Notes: generated by a model from the letters alone, not told the origin. Counted from the stretch's first letter, positions 22,063-34,790 are shown. The stretch is 64,000 bases of DNA from Heterohyrax brucei (GCA_028571685.1 CM053158.1:62278001-62342000); one strand, 5' to 3'. Numbers and translations: made by a program.

Positions 22063-24844
22063 GTTTTGCCCATTTTTTGAATGGGTGATTTGTTCTTAGG
22101 TTGTTGAAGTTTAATATATATTTTAGTTACTAGATTCTTATTGGATATGTGGTTTCTGAAGATACTATCCCAAGTGGTAGCTCGTCTTTCCTTTTATTGG
22201 TAAAGTCCTTTGATGAAAAGATATGTTTAGTTTTTAAGAGGTTTCATTTATTTTGTCTTTTGCTGTTGATGTTTTTGTTATTATACCAGATAATGTAGTG
22301 CTAAAAGCTAGGCCCTGATATCCTTACCCCTGCACTTTCTTCTAAGAATTTTATGGTTTTAGTATCACATGTAGGTCCTTAATCCATTTTGAATTTGTTT
22401 TTGTATCTGGTGTGAGGCAAGGATTCTGTTTTGTTTTTCTGCATGTGGAAATCCAATTTCTGAGCACCATTTCTTGAAGACACTTTTCTTTCTCTATTGA
22501 ATGGACTCAACACCCTTGCAAAAAATCAGTTGAACTTACCTGTGTGGGTTTATTTATGGACTGTAATTTCTATTACATTGGTCTGCAGACCTACTATTAT
22601 ACTAGTTCCAGTATGTTTTAATTACCATAGCAATATAATATGTCTTGAAAACAGGAAGTGTAGGTCCTTGTACTTGAACTTATCCTTCAAGGTTGCTTTA
22701 CCTGTTCCAGGCCTCTTACTATCTCACATTAAGTTGAGGATTGCTTTTTGCATTTTTGTAAAGAATACTGAATTTTTATCAGGATTGCACTGAATCCATA
22801 GATCACTTTGGTTAGTATTGACATTTTTTAAAAAATAATATTCTGTTGTGTTTTGGGAAACTTTAGATGGCAATTTAGATTTCTATCCACCAATTTCTAC
22901 ACAAGTTGTTCCATTGCATTGTTACAGTCCTCACAGTACATGAGTATTTTCATTATTTCTGTCCTGGTTGTTTTGTTCAATATTGTCGTCTTGACAGTGT
23001 TAAGTCTTCTAATCCATGAACCTGAAATATCTTTGATTTGTCTTCTTGAATCTCTTTGAGCAGTGCTTTATAATTTTCATTGTATAATTTCACATCTCTG
23101 GTTGAATATATTCATAGGTATTTTGTTCTCTTAGATGATAATGTAAATGAAACCATTTCCCTAATTTGCCTTTCAGATTTCTACTGTTGGTGTATAGAAA
23201 CCCAAATAACTTTTGTTTGTTGGCCTTGTACCATACAACTTTGCTAAATTTCTCTGTTAGCTCTAGGAAATTTCTTGTGAATTCCTAATGATTTTCTGTA
23301 TATGGAATTATATCATTTTGAGTAGAGAGAATTTTCTTTTTCTTTTTCAGCTGGATATCTTTTACTATTTCTTGTCTATGGCTCTGGCTAAGACTTCTAA
23401 TGCAATATTGAATAGAAGTGATGACAGCAGGTATACTTATTCCCTATTTCAAGGGAAAAGCTCTCAATCTGTCTCCATTAAGTGCAATGTTGAGTGTTAT
23501 TTTTTTGTATATTATCTGAATCTTACTGAGTAACTTCCTTTCTTTTACAGTCTTGTTGAGGTTTTTAATTAAGCAAGGGTGATGGATCTTAATCAAACAT
23601 CTTTTCTCCATCACCTGTGATGACTGTGGTTATTTTCCTTTGTTCTCTTGATGTGATGCATTACATCAATTTTTTCTGATGCTGAACCATCCTTGGATTT
23701 CTGGAGTAAATCTCACTTGGTCATGGTATAGCACTTCACGGTGTAGGGCTCTTTTAATATGGTGTTGGATTCTGATTTCTAGTATTTTGGTGAGGATTTT
23801 TGCATTTACATTCATAAAGGATATTACCCTGTAATTTTTTTGTGGTGTCTTTTTCTTATTATTAAGGTTTTGCTAACTTCACAGACTGAATCTATATTTT
23901 GGAAGAATTTAAATGGAATTGGTGTCAATTCTTTTATAAATATTTAGTAGCATTTTCCAGTGAAGTCATCTGGCCCAGGACTTTTGTTTGTTAGTAGGTT
24001 TTGATCATTAATTCAATCTTTTCATTTGTTATGGGGTTGTTTAGATCTCCTATTTCCTCTTGAGTCTACTTGGGTAGGTTATGTGCTTCTAAGAATTTGT
24101 AAATTTCATCTAGTGTTTCCAGTTTGTTGCCTTAGAGTTGGTCATCACATTCTGTCATAATTCTTTTTATTTCTGCAGAGTCAGTGGTGCTGCCTTCACT
24201 TTCATGTATTTTTTATATGCATAGTTTCTCTTTTTTTCTTCATCAGTCTAGCTATGGTTGTCAATTTTATTGATTTTTTTTCTCAAAAAACTAAAATTCT
24301 GTATTTGTTGATTCTCTGTATTGCTTTTGTTTTCTGTTTAATTTGTTTCTGCTCCAATCTTTGTTATTTCCTGTCTCCTGGTAGGTTTGGGCTTAGTTTG
24401 CTGTTCTCTTTCTGGGTCCTCAAATTGTAGAATTAGGCTGTTGATTTGAGATCTTTCTTCTTTTTTTATTTAGGCATTTATTGTTATGAATTTCTGTCTG
24501 ATGGTTGCCTTTGCTCTATCCTGGTAGGTTTTATTACAAACTACTTTTGTTTTCATTTGACTGTAAGCAAGTTGTGTTTTCTCTTGATTGCTTTCTTGAG
24601 CTGTTGGAAGTTTAATAGTGTGTTGTTTAATTTCCAATTATTTATGTATTACTCTGGGTTTTTTTTTTTTCCTGATTAATGATTTCAAGTTTTGTTCTAT
24701 TGTAATTAGAGGAAATACTTTGTGTGAGTTCAGTTTTTATAATTTATTGAAACTTGTTTTGTGATCTGATATATGATCTTTACTGGAGAATGATCCATGT
24801 GCACTGTAGTAGAATTTATATTATGTTGTTGTGTGTATGAGGCA

Positions 24845-24915
24845 GTTATTACTCGGACCGTTATGGTCACAATGAATTGGAATCAACTCTGGCAGCAGAG
24901 TTTTGTTTTTGATTG
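24845..24915 (+). repeat. AfroSINE 3'-end fragment inside L1-B
   Basis: TATGGTCACAATGAATTGGAATCAACTCTGGCAGCAGAG is the SINE tail, with only about 60 bases present. The surrounding L1 ORF2 text resumes at GATTGTTGTATGAAATG. This is a heavily 5'-truncated insertion. Confidence 0.7.
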
Positions 24916-24955
24916 TTGTATGAAATGTTCTATAAATGCTTATCAAATCGATCAC

Positions 24956-27900
24956 TTGTCTGTCAGTATGTCATACTGTGGAGTCTTGCATGTTGCTGAG
25001 ATGCTAGACACTGTACCATCCGTATTTAGCTACAGACAGGGTCACCCATGGTGGACAGGTTCCAGCTGAGCTTCCAGACTAAGACAGACTGGGAAGAAGG
25101 ACCCAGCGGTCTACTTCTGAAAAGACTTACTCAGTGAAAACATTATGAATAGCAGCAGAACATTGTCAGATACAGTGCTGGAAAATGAGCTCCTCAGGTT
25201 GGAAGTCACTCAGAAGACGGCCGGAAAAGAGCTGCCTCCTCAAAGTAGAATCTACTTTAGTGATGGGGATGGAGTAAAGCCTTTGGGATCATCATTCACT
25301 GATTTGGCATGATTGAAAATGAGAAGGAACAGCTGCAAATATCCATTAACAACTGGAAAATGGAATGTATGAAGTATGAATCTAGGAAAACTGGAAAGCA
25401 TCAAAAATGAAATTGAAAACCTGTGAACGTCAGTGTCGTAGGCATTAGTGAACTTAATTGCACCAGTTATTGGCCATTTTGATTCAGACAGTCATGTGGT
25501 CTACTATTCTGGGAATGAAAACTTGAGGAAAAGGTGTTGCTTTTATTGTCAAAAAGAACGTTTCGAGACCTGTCATGAAGCACAATGCTGTCAGGGATAG
25601 GATAATATCCATACACCTACAAGGAAGGCCAGTTAATGGTACTATTATTCAAATTTATGCACCAACCACTAAGACCAAAGTTGAAGAAACTGAAGATTTT
25701 TAACAGTGCCTGCAGTGCGAAATTGATTGAACATGCAATCAGGATGCACTGATAACTACTGGTGAATGGAATGCAGAAGTTGGAAACAAAGAAGAAGAAC
25801 TGGTAGTTGGAAAATACAGCCTTGGTAATACAAATGGTGCCAGAGATTACATGATAGCGTTTTGCAAGACCAGTGACTTCTTCATTGCAAGTACCTGTTT
25901 TCACCAACACAAACAGCAACTATACACATGGACCTCACTGGATTGAATACATAGAGATTGAATCAACCACACATCAGTGGAAAAAGATGATGGAAAAGCT
26001 CCATATCAGGAGTCAGAACAAGACCAGTTGCTGACTGTGGCACAGATCATCAATTGCTCGTATGCAAGTTTAAAATGAAGGTAAAGAAAACTAGAAGTTC
26101 ACAAGAGCCAAAGTATGACCTTCAGTATATCCCATCTGAGTTTAGAAATCATCTCAAAAACAGATTTGATACATTCAACACTAATGACTGAAGACCAGAA
26201 GAATTGTGGAATGACATCAAAGATATCATTCATGAAGAAAGAGGTCATTAAAAAGACAGGAAAGAGAGAAAAGACCAAATTATATGTCAAAAGAGACTCT
26301 GGAACTTGCTCTTGATCATTCAGCAGCTAAGGGAAAAAGAAGGAATAACAAAGTAAACAAACTGAGCAAAAGATTTCAAGGTGCAGCTTGAGAAGACAAA
26401 ATATTGTAATTACACTTGCAAAGAGCTGGAAATAGAAAACCACACAGGAAGAAGATATTCTGCGTTTCTCAAGCTGAAAGGATTGAAGAAAAAGTTCAAG
26501 TCTTGAGTTAAAATAGTGAAGGATTCTACAGGGAAATGATTAAATGACTCAGGGAACATCAAAAGAAGGTGGAGTGAATACATGGAGTCATTTTACCAGC
26601 ACTGTCGATGTTCAGCTATTTGAAGAGGTAGCATATCATCAGGAACTGATGGTACTGAAGGCAGAAGTCAAAGGTGCATTGAAGGCATTGGTGAAAAACA
26701 AGGCTCCAGGAATTGATGGAATATCAACTGAGGTATTTCAACAAATGGATGCAGAAATGAAAGTCTATGTCAAGAAATTTGGAGGACAGCTACGTGGTCA
26801 ACTGAGTGGAAGAGATCCACATTTATGCCCATTACAAAGAAAGATGATCCAGCTGAATATGGAGCTTACTGAGCAATATCGTTAATATCACATGCAAGTA
26901 AAATTGTACTTGAGATCAGTCAAAAGTGACTGCAATGGTATGTTGACTAGGAACTGCCAGAAATTCAAGCTGGTTTCTGAAGAGGATCTGGAGCCAGGGA
27001 TATCATTGCTTATGTCAGATGGATCTTGCCTGAAAGCAAGGAATACCTGAAAGATGTTTATGTGTGCTTCATTGACTGTGTAAAGGCATTTGACTGTGTG
27101 GATCATAACAAACTATGGCTAATACTGCAGAAAATGGGAATTCCAGAAGATTTAATTGTGTTCTTAAGGAATCTGTTTGTGGACCAAGAGACAGTTGTGC
27201 AAACAGACCAAGGGAACACTGCATGGTTTAAAGTCAGGGAAGGTATGTGTCAGGGTTGTAGCCTTTCACCATAGCTTTTTGATATGTATGCTGAGCCAAT
27301 AATCAGAGAAGCTGGAGTATATGAAGAAGGATGAGGTATCAGGATTGGAGAATGATGTATTAATAGCCTGTGTTACACAGATGACACCACCTTACTTGCT
27401 GGAAGTGAAGAGGATTTGAAACATTGATGAAGACCAAAGACTGCAGCCTTCAGTGTAGATTGCACCTCAACATCAAGAAAACAAAAATCCTCACATGGAC
27501 CAGTAAGCAACATCTTGATAAATGCAAAAAGAGTTGAGGTTTTCAAGGATTTCGTTTTACTTGGTTCCACAATAAACATCCATGGAAACAGCTGTCAAGA
27601 AATCAAAAAACTCATTGCATTGGGAAAATCTGCTGCAAAGGACCTCTTTAAAGAAAAGTGAAGATGTCACCTTGAAGACTAAGGTGTGCCTGACCCAAGC
27701 CATGATATCTTCATTCACATCATATGCATGCCAAAGCTGGACAATGAATAAGGAAGACAGAATAACTGATGTCTTTGAATTGTAGTGCTGGAGAAGAATA
27801 TCGAGTGTACCATGGACTGCCAAAAGAACAAACAGATGTGTTCTGGAAGAAGTATAACCAGAATATTTCCTTGGAAGCAAAGATGGCAAGGCTACATGTT

Positions 27901-28130
27901 ACATACTTTGGATGTGTTGTCAGGAGGGATAAGTCCCTGGAAAACAGCATCATGGTTGGTAGAGTGGAGGGTCAGCGAAAAAGAGGAAGACCCTCAGTGA
28001 GATGGATTGATACAGTGGCTGCAATGATGGACTTAAGCATTAAAACAATTGTGGACATGGACAAGATGGGGTAGTGTTTTGTTGTGTTATGCACAGTCAT
28101 TGTGAGTCAGAACTGACTTGACAGTACCTA
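24956..28130 (+). mobile_element. RTE (BovB-like) LINE, complete length, inside L1-B
   Basis: About 3.18 kb, the same length and end-to-end order as the minus-strand copy at 52979-56157. The 5' end reads CTGTCAGTATGTCATACTGTGG, and the 3' end is the GACTTGACAGTACCTAC tail that also ends AfroSINEs. The shared tail fits the view that RTE machinery mobilises these SINEs. The coding region has many stops. Confidence 0.9.
25146..28074 (+). pseudogene. RTE endonuclease-reverse transcriptase relic
   Basis: A single degenerate frame set. It begins near ATG 25146 (MNSSRTLSDTVLENEL). An apurinic-type endonuclease follows (about 25330-26060, with VVGISELN, YYSGNENL and ALITTGEWNAEVGNKEEE-like segments). 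The reverse transcriptase is at about 26630-27700. Visible RT motifs are KNKAPGIDGI (26696-26725), CFIDCVKAFDCVDH (27064-27105), REGMCQGCSLSP (27239-27274) and the catalytic YTDDTTLLA at 27374-27400. The last 101 residues are open to 28074 (HVTYFGCVVRRDKSLE, GQRKRGRPSVRWID). Frameshifts and stops separate the blocks. Confidence 0.88.
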
Positions 28131-28189
28131 CTGTGAGCACTATAATTACCAGTAAGAAAGGAGACTCACTTCTGCCATTTTGTTGTTCG

Positions 28190-28228
28190 TTTTTGTGTAT
28201 GTGTGTGTGTGTGTGTGTGTGTATGTGT
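28190..28228 (+). repeat. (TG)n microsatellite in L1-B
   Basis: A run of TG dinucleotides at about 28197-28222, embedded in T-rich L1 text. Possibly polymorphic. Confidence 0.85.
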
Positions 28229-28854
28229 CTGGAGCCTTCTTTGTCTTCTGCTTTTAATACTGCCTGTTGTAGTGTTTTGTTGGCATATTGTAATGACCCA
28301 TATTGGTTCCCTTCACCTTTTCTTTTGTGTATTTTTTTTAGATATTTTCTTAGTGATTACTATGAATATTACATCTGACATCTAGCATTTATAACACTCT
28401 AGGGTATAGTGATACCAATTTAATTTTAGTAACATGCAGGAAATTCAATGTCTATGTGATTCCTCCCTCTTCCCTTATTATTGTTATTACTGATTATACC
28501 TTTATATTTCATGTGCCCTGCAACTTAATTTTATCCTTATTTTTTTATACATCCATCATTAAAGAACATGAAGGACAAGATAATTAGAATTATCAAGAAT
28601 AAATACCTTGTTACTAGTCTTTATGCTTGTCCCTGCAGTGACTTTTTTAGAGATCTTTCTTTTTATGTACTACTTTGAATTACTTTCTAGTGTCTTTTCT
28701 CTTCTATTTGTAGGACTTCCATTGTATTTTTAGTAAGGCTGGTCTGGTGGATATGAACTCTCTCAGCTTTTGTTTAGGAATATTTTAATTTCACCTTCAT
28801 TCTCTTGGTTGACAGTTTTTTTATTTGTTTGTTTTTGTTTCAGTGCTTTAAATA

Positions 28855-29382
28855 CCAGGACTGCTGGTTAAGTTTACGAATTCTTCTTAGAAAAAGTGCT
28901 ACATACCTCATTGCTGAATATCACTACAGTCACCTTCAAAATACTCCCCTTGGGAAACTATGCACTGGCACCAGCCTTGTCCACCCTTCAAAGCAATTTT
29001 GGATCTCTTTCTGGAATGTCCATCCGAGCTGTTATCGAATTGCCCTTGATGTTCTGAATGTCAAACATACCTTCAATATTTCCTTTATCTTTGAGTAAAG
29101 AAAAAAGTCATTGGTTCACATCAGGTGACTAGGTAGAGTGTTCCAATACAGTTGTTTGTTTACTGGCTAAAAAATCCCTCACAGAAAACTAAAAATACAT
29201 TATGTTTGTGAACTTGTCACTGTGTCACTGTCCAGAAAGAGTTCCAGAATGCTTTGAAGGGTGGACTAGGGACTGGCATTGTGCATAGTTTCCCAGCGGG
29301 TGTACTTTGAAGGTGAACATAATGATATTCAGCAGTGAAGTGTGTAGGACTTAGAACAACTGTGTTTGTGGACTTAATTTTC
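28855..29382 (-). mobile_element. Non-autonomous mariner-like element, copy 2
   Basis: Same architecture as copies 1 and 3 but flipped. The antisense transposase middle (complement of TTTTTAGCCAGTAAACAAAC at about 29150-29172) is joined to the left arm, and the inverted 3'-end duplicate forms the right arm. TA precedes it at 28853-28854. The right terminal repeat is eroded after GTTTGTGGACTTAATT, so the right boundary is approximate. Confidence 0.8.
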
Positions 29383-29704
29383 TTTCCTTTGCCTTCTGGC
29401 TCCAGTGTTTCTGAAGGGAAGTGGTACAGGACTTAATCTTACTGAGGATTATTTATAGGTAGTTGTTCACTTCTCTGTCACTGCTTTTCAGATTTTTTAT
29501 CCTTACTTTTTGAGAGCTTGATTATGATGTGTCTCAGTGTAGATCTCTTTGGTTTTATCTTGCTTGAGATTCTAAGAGTTTCTTGAATTTGTAAATTCAT
29601 TTATTGTTTCAGATTAGAAAATTTTCTGTCATTATTTCTTTAAACAGTCTTGCAGTCCCTTTCTCTTGCGTTTGTCTTCCTGGAATTCACATTGTGCATG
29701 TATT

Positions 29705-29835
29705 TCCATTGCTGCTGAGGATTCTGATTCACAGTGACCCTATAGGACAGGATAGAACTGCCCCATACAGTTTCCAAGGAGTACCTGGTGAATTTGAACT
29801 GCTGGTCTTTTTAACTATGCCACCAGGGTGTCTGG
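29705..29835 (-). repeat. AfroSINE, minus strand, inside L1-B
   Basis: ATTCACAGTGACCCTATAGGACAGGATAGAACTGCCCCATA, then GGTGAATTTGAACTGCTGGTCTTTTTAACTATGCCACCAGGGTG. These are antisense tail and head with the centre missing, in good condition. Confidence 0.88.
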
Positions 29836-31379
29836 AGCATATATTACATACTTAATATTGTCCTTTAATTCTTTTAAATTGTGATCAGCAATCTCGAGTC
29901 TCCATTGTTGTTGCTTCTCGGGTTCCATAACTTTGACTATCTTATCCTCTGAATCACTGATTCTTTTTCTGTCTGATTAAAAATGTTGTTAAATCCTTCC
30001 GTTATGCTTCTCATTTTAGTTGTCTCATTCAGTTGCAATATTTCTATTTGGTTTCTTTTTGAGTGTATTACTTTTTAAATCCTTGTTTTGCTCATTTATT
30101 GTTTTCCTTGTTTCTATTAGATCTTTGATTATGTTTTCCCTTAGTTCTTTGATTATCTTTAATCTTGTTGTGTTATATTCCTTTATTCTTTTCATTACCT
30201 GGACTTTCATAGATGCAGTTTCACTCCCTTCTTCGTGTCCATTTGGGTGGGCCATCATTTCTCCTTTTGAATTTTTTGAACTTTTGTTGAGGCATTAGAA
30301 TTTTTGAGGGTGTTACCTTTATCAAGTCCTCTCAGTATTTTATATTTTTCCTTGTACTGCTACTTTTAGGCAGGCAGACCCTTTGACCTTGGCTCACTAC
30401 TTCCTCTTCCTCTGCAAAAGCTTCTTTTTCATCCTTGATTTTATTAGGATTGGAAAGTTCCAGATATCAGCCTTCCACTTTCCAAGTCTCCTAAGCACAA
30501 CAGAGGACATGTAGTGACCATTATATGCACAAGAGATGAAGTCAACACTCTCTATATTACTCCCTTCCATTCTGTTTCTGCAACTATGCCTTCACTTTGA
30601 AAGCCCACTCCCTGCAGGGCTGAGAGTTGCCCTCAGGTTTTGCCCGAGACTTCTCTCTCTTCTCTTTGGGGAACACTACTATTTAAGCTGGCATTCAGGA
30701 AAAGCCACAGGCATACTTTTCTCTGAATAAGAGGAAAAGCTAACATGTTCCAGATGGCCCTCTGAGAGATCGGTCTTACTGTATTCAGCACCTTGGTGGC
30801 CCTGTGGTAGTTGGGGGAGCAGTTTTTACTTACATGACTTGCCTACTAGATCTACCATAGGGAACCTTCTGCAGGAGTTTGTATTAGTCCAGTAGCTGAC
30901 ACTTACTAAGTGGGGAGGGTACTCCTGTACTCAACACAGTCCCCCGGGGAGTCTGCCTTGTTGCTGTCAGAGCCCACCAGTAGGATGTTAGCAGTGGTTG
31001 GGGCTCCACTCAAGGGACCGGCGTCTTAGCTTACGACAGTCTGCAGTCCTCAGCACCAGCTGGAAGTGCAGTGGATAGACTCCTGCTTACCTTCAGGGAA
31101 AGCTATTCTGTTAATTCCAAGACAGACATTTTTGAGTATACATATTCTTAAAAATGAGACTGGAGCATTACAGTGAATTGCTCTGGAGTCACTGGTGTTA
31201 TGCTGATACATTCCATACAGTAGGGTGATAGTCACAGACATCTTAACTAGAAAAATAGTAGGCCTTAGGTTTTCCCCCCAGTATTATTGGTGAATTTGTG
31301 CAGGAGGACAAATTTACAAACTTCTAGACAACCAGTTCACCTCCCTGCTTCCTATTTTACCAGGTCCTCTTGGCAGCCT

Positions 31380-31533
31380 CACCCACTGCTGAGTCCTGAC
31401 TTACAGTGACCCTAGAGGTCAAAGTATAACTGCCTCGCAGAGTTTCTAAGGAGCATGTGGTAGATTTGAACTGCCAACCTTTCGGTTATCAGACATAGCA
31501 CTTAATCCACTATGTCACCAGGGTTGCAGCAAT
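31380..31533 (-). repeat. AfroSINE, minus strand
   Basis: Antisense tail CTGAGTCCTGACTTACAGTGACCCTAG, antisense B box GATTTGAACTGCCAACCTTTCGGTT, antisense head ACTTAATCCACTATGTCACCAGGG. Confidence 0.88.
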
Positions 31534-32142
31534 TGAGAAATGTCTATTCTACGTCTATAGGAAACTGTCAGGCTAACTGGCTCACACAGGATTCAAACCA
31601 GTGACACTCAGGAGGAGACCAGGTGAAACTACTCTGTCCTGTCCACAAAAGAACTGTGGCTTAATACTAAGTGTTTGCTTCTGTGTGTGTTTGGTACAGC
31701 AAAGATGTGAAAGTCAAATTTCAAGATCAAATATATTTAATGAATATTGTGCTAACAAAGTGAAACACATTTTTTTCCCTCAGTGTTTATGGGAGCTCTT
31801 ATGGTGAGATACATGGTGACCTTTGAGCAGGAATGTAGAGTATGAATTTTTTTTTTTATATTTTTTTTTTTCTGTGAATTGAAAAATTATATTGTGCTTT
31901 CTAGGGTTATAGGTGATAGTTATAAAACTTTAAGTTACAGAGGCTATTTTGGTATTTTGCAGAATGATTGTAATTAACAAAATAGACTGTTCAGCTTTTT
32001 TTTTGGTCAAAATTCCTTGATTTTGAAAGCACACTCATCATTCATTAATCCTGTGCCTGTTTATTGGCCTTGTATAACGTCAGAAAGTCATCTGAGTTAG
32101 TTAGTGATTGCTGAAGCTAATTCTCGTTGACCTCATACCAAG
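31534..32142. other. Intergenic, nothing recognised
   Basis: AT-rich with T runs at 31849-31872. No supported gene or repeat. Confidence 0.35.
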
Positions 32143-32146
32143 ACAC

Positions 32147-32205
32147 CAAGCTCTTTGTTGTCGTCAGTTCTGGATCATAGCAACCCTGTAGTCATCCCGT
32201 TAACC
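32147..32205 (-). repeat. AfroSINE tail fragment, minus strand
   Basis: TTGTTGTCGTCAGTTCTGGATCATAGCAACCCTGTAG resembles the antisense SINE/RTE tail. Short, hence modest confidence. Confidence 0.5.
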
Positions 32206-32224
32206 CTCCTTTTATGACTGAGAC

Positions 32225-32770
32225 TGTTTTAGTCATCTAGTACTGCTCTAACAGAAATACCACAAAGTGGATGGCTTTAACAAAGAAAAGTTTACTCTTA
32301 CGTAGTCCAATAGGCTACAAGTCAAATTTAGGCTGTCTGCTCCAGGGGAAAGCTTTCCCTCTGTTTCCTCTGGAGGAAAGATCCTTCTGTTGCATCAGTC
32401 TTTGATCAGGGAGCATCTTGGTGCAGGAACCTCAGGTCTGAAGAATGCACTCTACTCCCAGTGCTACTTTCTTGATGGTATGAGGTTCCCAATTCTCTGC
32501 TTGGTTCTCTCTCTTTTCATCTCCCATGGGATGAAAGGATAAAGAGTGGTGCAAGCCACCGCACTCCAGGGAAACTGCCAAAGCAAGGGTGTTGCAGTCC
32601 CACCCTAATCCTCTTTTAAGGTAATTTGTCTATCTATTAGCCACAGGCAGAGATTAGGATTTACAGCATCAGAAAATTACAAAACGGAGGGCAGTCACAG
32701 AATACAGAGAATGCTGGCTGAGCCAGATTACTACACATGTTTTTTGAGGGACACAATTCAATCCATGACA
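32225..32770. repeat. Solo LTR (same family as 17243-17765)
   Basis: Begins TGTTTTAGTCATCTAG and ends TCAATCCATGACA. A perfect 5-bp duplication GAGAC lies at 32220-32224 and 32771-32775. It is co-linear with the 17.2-kb copy over its full length, including CTCTAACAGAAATACCAC, GAGCATCTTGG and CTCCAGGGAAACTGCC. Confidence 0.87.
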
Positions 32771-32904
32771 GAGACTCAGGAAGCAATCTTTAGCACATTT
32801 TACATTGTGCTTTACCAATTTATCATTTTCATCCAGATCAGGATTTCTTTAAGAAATGTCTCCAGCAGCATCAGAAAGGAGAATCAGCTGCTTATATGAG
32901 TGCT

Positions 32905-33035
32905 AACACTGGAACAACAAGGCCAGTTTGAATCCACTAGTCATTCCTTGGAAACTTTCTGGGGGCAGTTCTACTCTGTCATGTAGGCTTGCTATGAGTC
33001 AGAATCCACTCGACAGCAAACAGTTCATGGTTTTT
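32905..33035 (+). repeat. AfroSINE, plus strand, 5'-truncated
   Basis: GGCCAGTTTGAATCCACTAG (B-box region), CAGTTCTACTCTGTCATGTAGG, then GAGTCAGAATCCACTCGACAGCAA. The intact CTCGAC core suggests a relatively young copy. A TG-rich run follows at 33040-33075. Confidence 0.85.
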
Positions 33036-33075
33036 GTTTTTTTGTGTGTGTGTATGGGTGTGTATGTGTGTGCAT

Positions 33076-33682
33076 AGGGTAAGGGGTCAACTTGACAGCA
33101 GCAACCACCAGAAGTTTCCCCAGAGCTCTTAGTTATCAGAACCAGAATAAAAATATTGACCATCATCACAGTTGTTTATCTCTGGAAGACCAGATCCTTG
33201 CACTTAATGTGTGTTCCATTGACCAGCAACATCCTCATCCACTGGGGACCTAGAGGCTAGACCAGAGGGCTAGAGGCAGGAGGAGGAAGGAGAACTATAA
33301 GCCTATTGACTTGATGCTAAAACACTTTCAAGAATTCTAGCAAAATCTGACCTCTGGTTGAATCTTGAGAAACATTGAACTAGTAATTCAGATGCTCACA
33401 GTGGGAGAGATAGGAAGGAGGGGTGACCTGAAGTGGGACTGGGGGCAGGGAGCCAAGTGTTTCTACTTGTCTGGCCTGTGCCTTGGGCTCCCTGAGTCTC
33501 TCCTCTCTGCACCTTTCCTCTGTCCCTTTTAAAACTAGTACCTTCCCATCCAGTCACCCTGATTCCTTACAAGGAAAGGGATAGAGAAATTAGCCTCTGG
33601 CTGCCTTCAGTTCTAAAAACTTGTAATAAAAGCTACCAGCTGAGTTTTTATGCCTGAAGGAAACTTTGAGTCTTCATTGCCT
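33076..33682. other. Intergenic, nothing recognised
   Basis: Mixed composition, with no exon or repeat that I can support. Confidence 0.35.
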
Positions 33683-33880
33683 CATGTAACAGAGTCAGAG
33701 TTTGGATTCTGAGGTCAGAGCCAAAGGCCAGTCCTGGTGTGGGCACCTACAATCTACCAGCGCTGTGATGTTCAGGCCTCAGTGCAGATTAGTTACTAAC
33801 CTTAACAGGGTGTTGGGAGAATCAAGTAGGACAATAATATGTAAAAGTGCTTTGTCAAGGTATATACAGAATTACTACTG
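33683..33880 (+). repeat. MIR SINE, plus strand
   Basis: GAGTTTGGATTCTGAGGTCAGAG, then ATTAGTTACTAACCTTAACAGG, then GAGAATCAAGTAGGACAATAATATGTAAAAGTGCTTTG. These follow the MIR order of head, core and tail. Confidence 0.65.
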
Positions 33881-34790
33881 TGATAATGATTTTAAAAATT
33901 TGACAGATGTCTCTGTAAAGGAGTGTTATCCTCAGGGCATTGTTGACCAAAATAATGCAGTATAAGCTATGGCCACTATTTTTAAAATTTGAAGTTTGAA
34001 TGTAGAGACATCCATAAGGACATGCTAAGTAATATAAGGCAACATATATAAATGCCCAATGATGTTATGAATCAGTGGCTCCAAGAGTGAAAATAATACC
34101 AGCGCAGGTGGGATCTAGTGAATTGGGAAGATTTTATGGAGGCAATAAGATGAGGCAACTTCGGTTAGCTGCAGAGAAAAGCTAAGCAAACAGGGATGCT
34201 CAAGGAATTAGCCTGGGCAGGAAATCTGTGGTTAACTACATGGATGACCTAATTATACAGAACTGATGGAAGAGGACTGACTACAGAAGCCAGGTGCATA
34301 TATCTGATCAAGACAGTTAGAAAATGATAGAGGGAGTGGTTAATCTGTTTTTACAATGGTGCACTCAGAAATTCTAATTAGTGGTAACAATTGAATTCTG
34401 TAATTTTTTTATCTGTGCAGTCTCAACAAAACCAATTAACCCATATTACTTCTATATGTTATCATGTATGCATGCCTTAAATAAGAAAAGGCATATTTAG
34501 TCTGGCTATTGTTTTTTGGCTGTTAATGGAAAATCAGTTTATTTCAGCTTATCAAATTATTATTGCATACTGGATATTAACTTCTACTTTTTGAAAAATT
34601 CCTTCTCCCATTTTCCTTTTTTCAGTTCTTAGGAGACTTTCTTGACTCAAAAATTGGAACTGTAAGGCTTTCTAGGAAGAAATACACCAGATGCTTACTA
34701 GAAGCTTTTTCCTGCCTTTAGAAAAACTTTGAGTAATTAGATTCCTCAGATTCTGTGATCACATGTCAACTTTATTAATTCCATCTTCAT
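33881..34790. other. Intergenic, nothing recognised
   Basis: AT-rich, no supported feature. Confidence 0.35.

Larger units (their letters stand above)
19155..31245 (-). mobile_element. LINE-1 element L1-B, old, full length once nested insertions are removed
   Basis: Read on the minus strand: 5' UTR (about 30350-31245), ORF1 (about 29400-30300), ORF2 (about 20400-28700) and a long 3' UTR (19155-20400). The listed insertions are mariner 20511-21063, truncated L1 21433-22062, SINE piece 24845-24915, RTE 24956-28130, mariner 28855-29382 and AfroSINE 29705-29835. Removing them leaves about 7.0 kb, the same size as L1-E. Landmarks include the TCTCTTTGGTTTTATCTTGC stretch and the GAGAATGATCCATGTGCACTG stretch shared with the other L1s. 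The right limit is inferred from an ACATCTT motif near 31235, the usual complement of the L1 5' start. It is the most decayed L1 of the window. Confidence 0.75.

Noticed and set aside
27026..28074. Reverse-transcriptase-like frames as a domesticated host gene
   Set aside because: They sit inside a complete RTE with multiple frame breaks, so they are a dead LINE and not a conserved host frame.
28197..28222. Regular repeat spacing that might suggest a CRISPR array
   Set aside because: It is a simple TG microsatellite. No direct repeats with unique spacers exist anywhere in the window.
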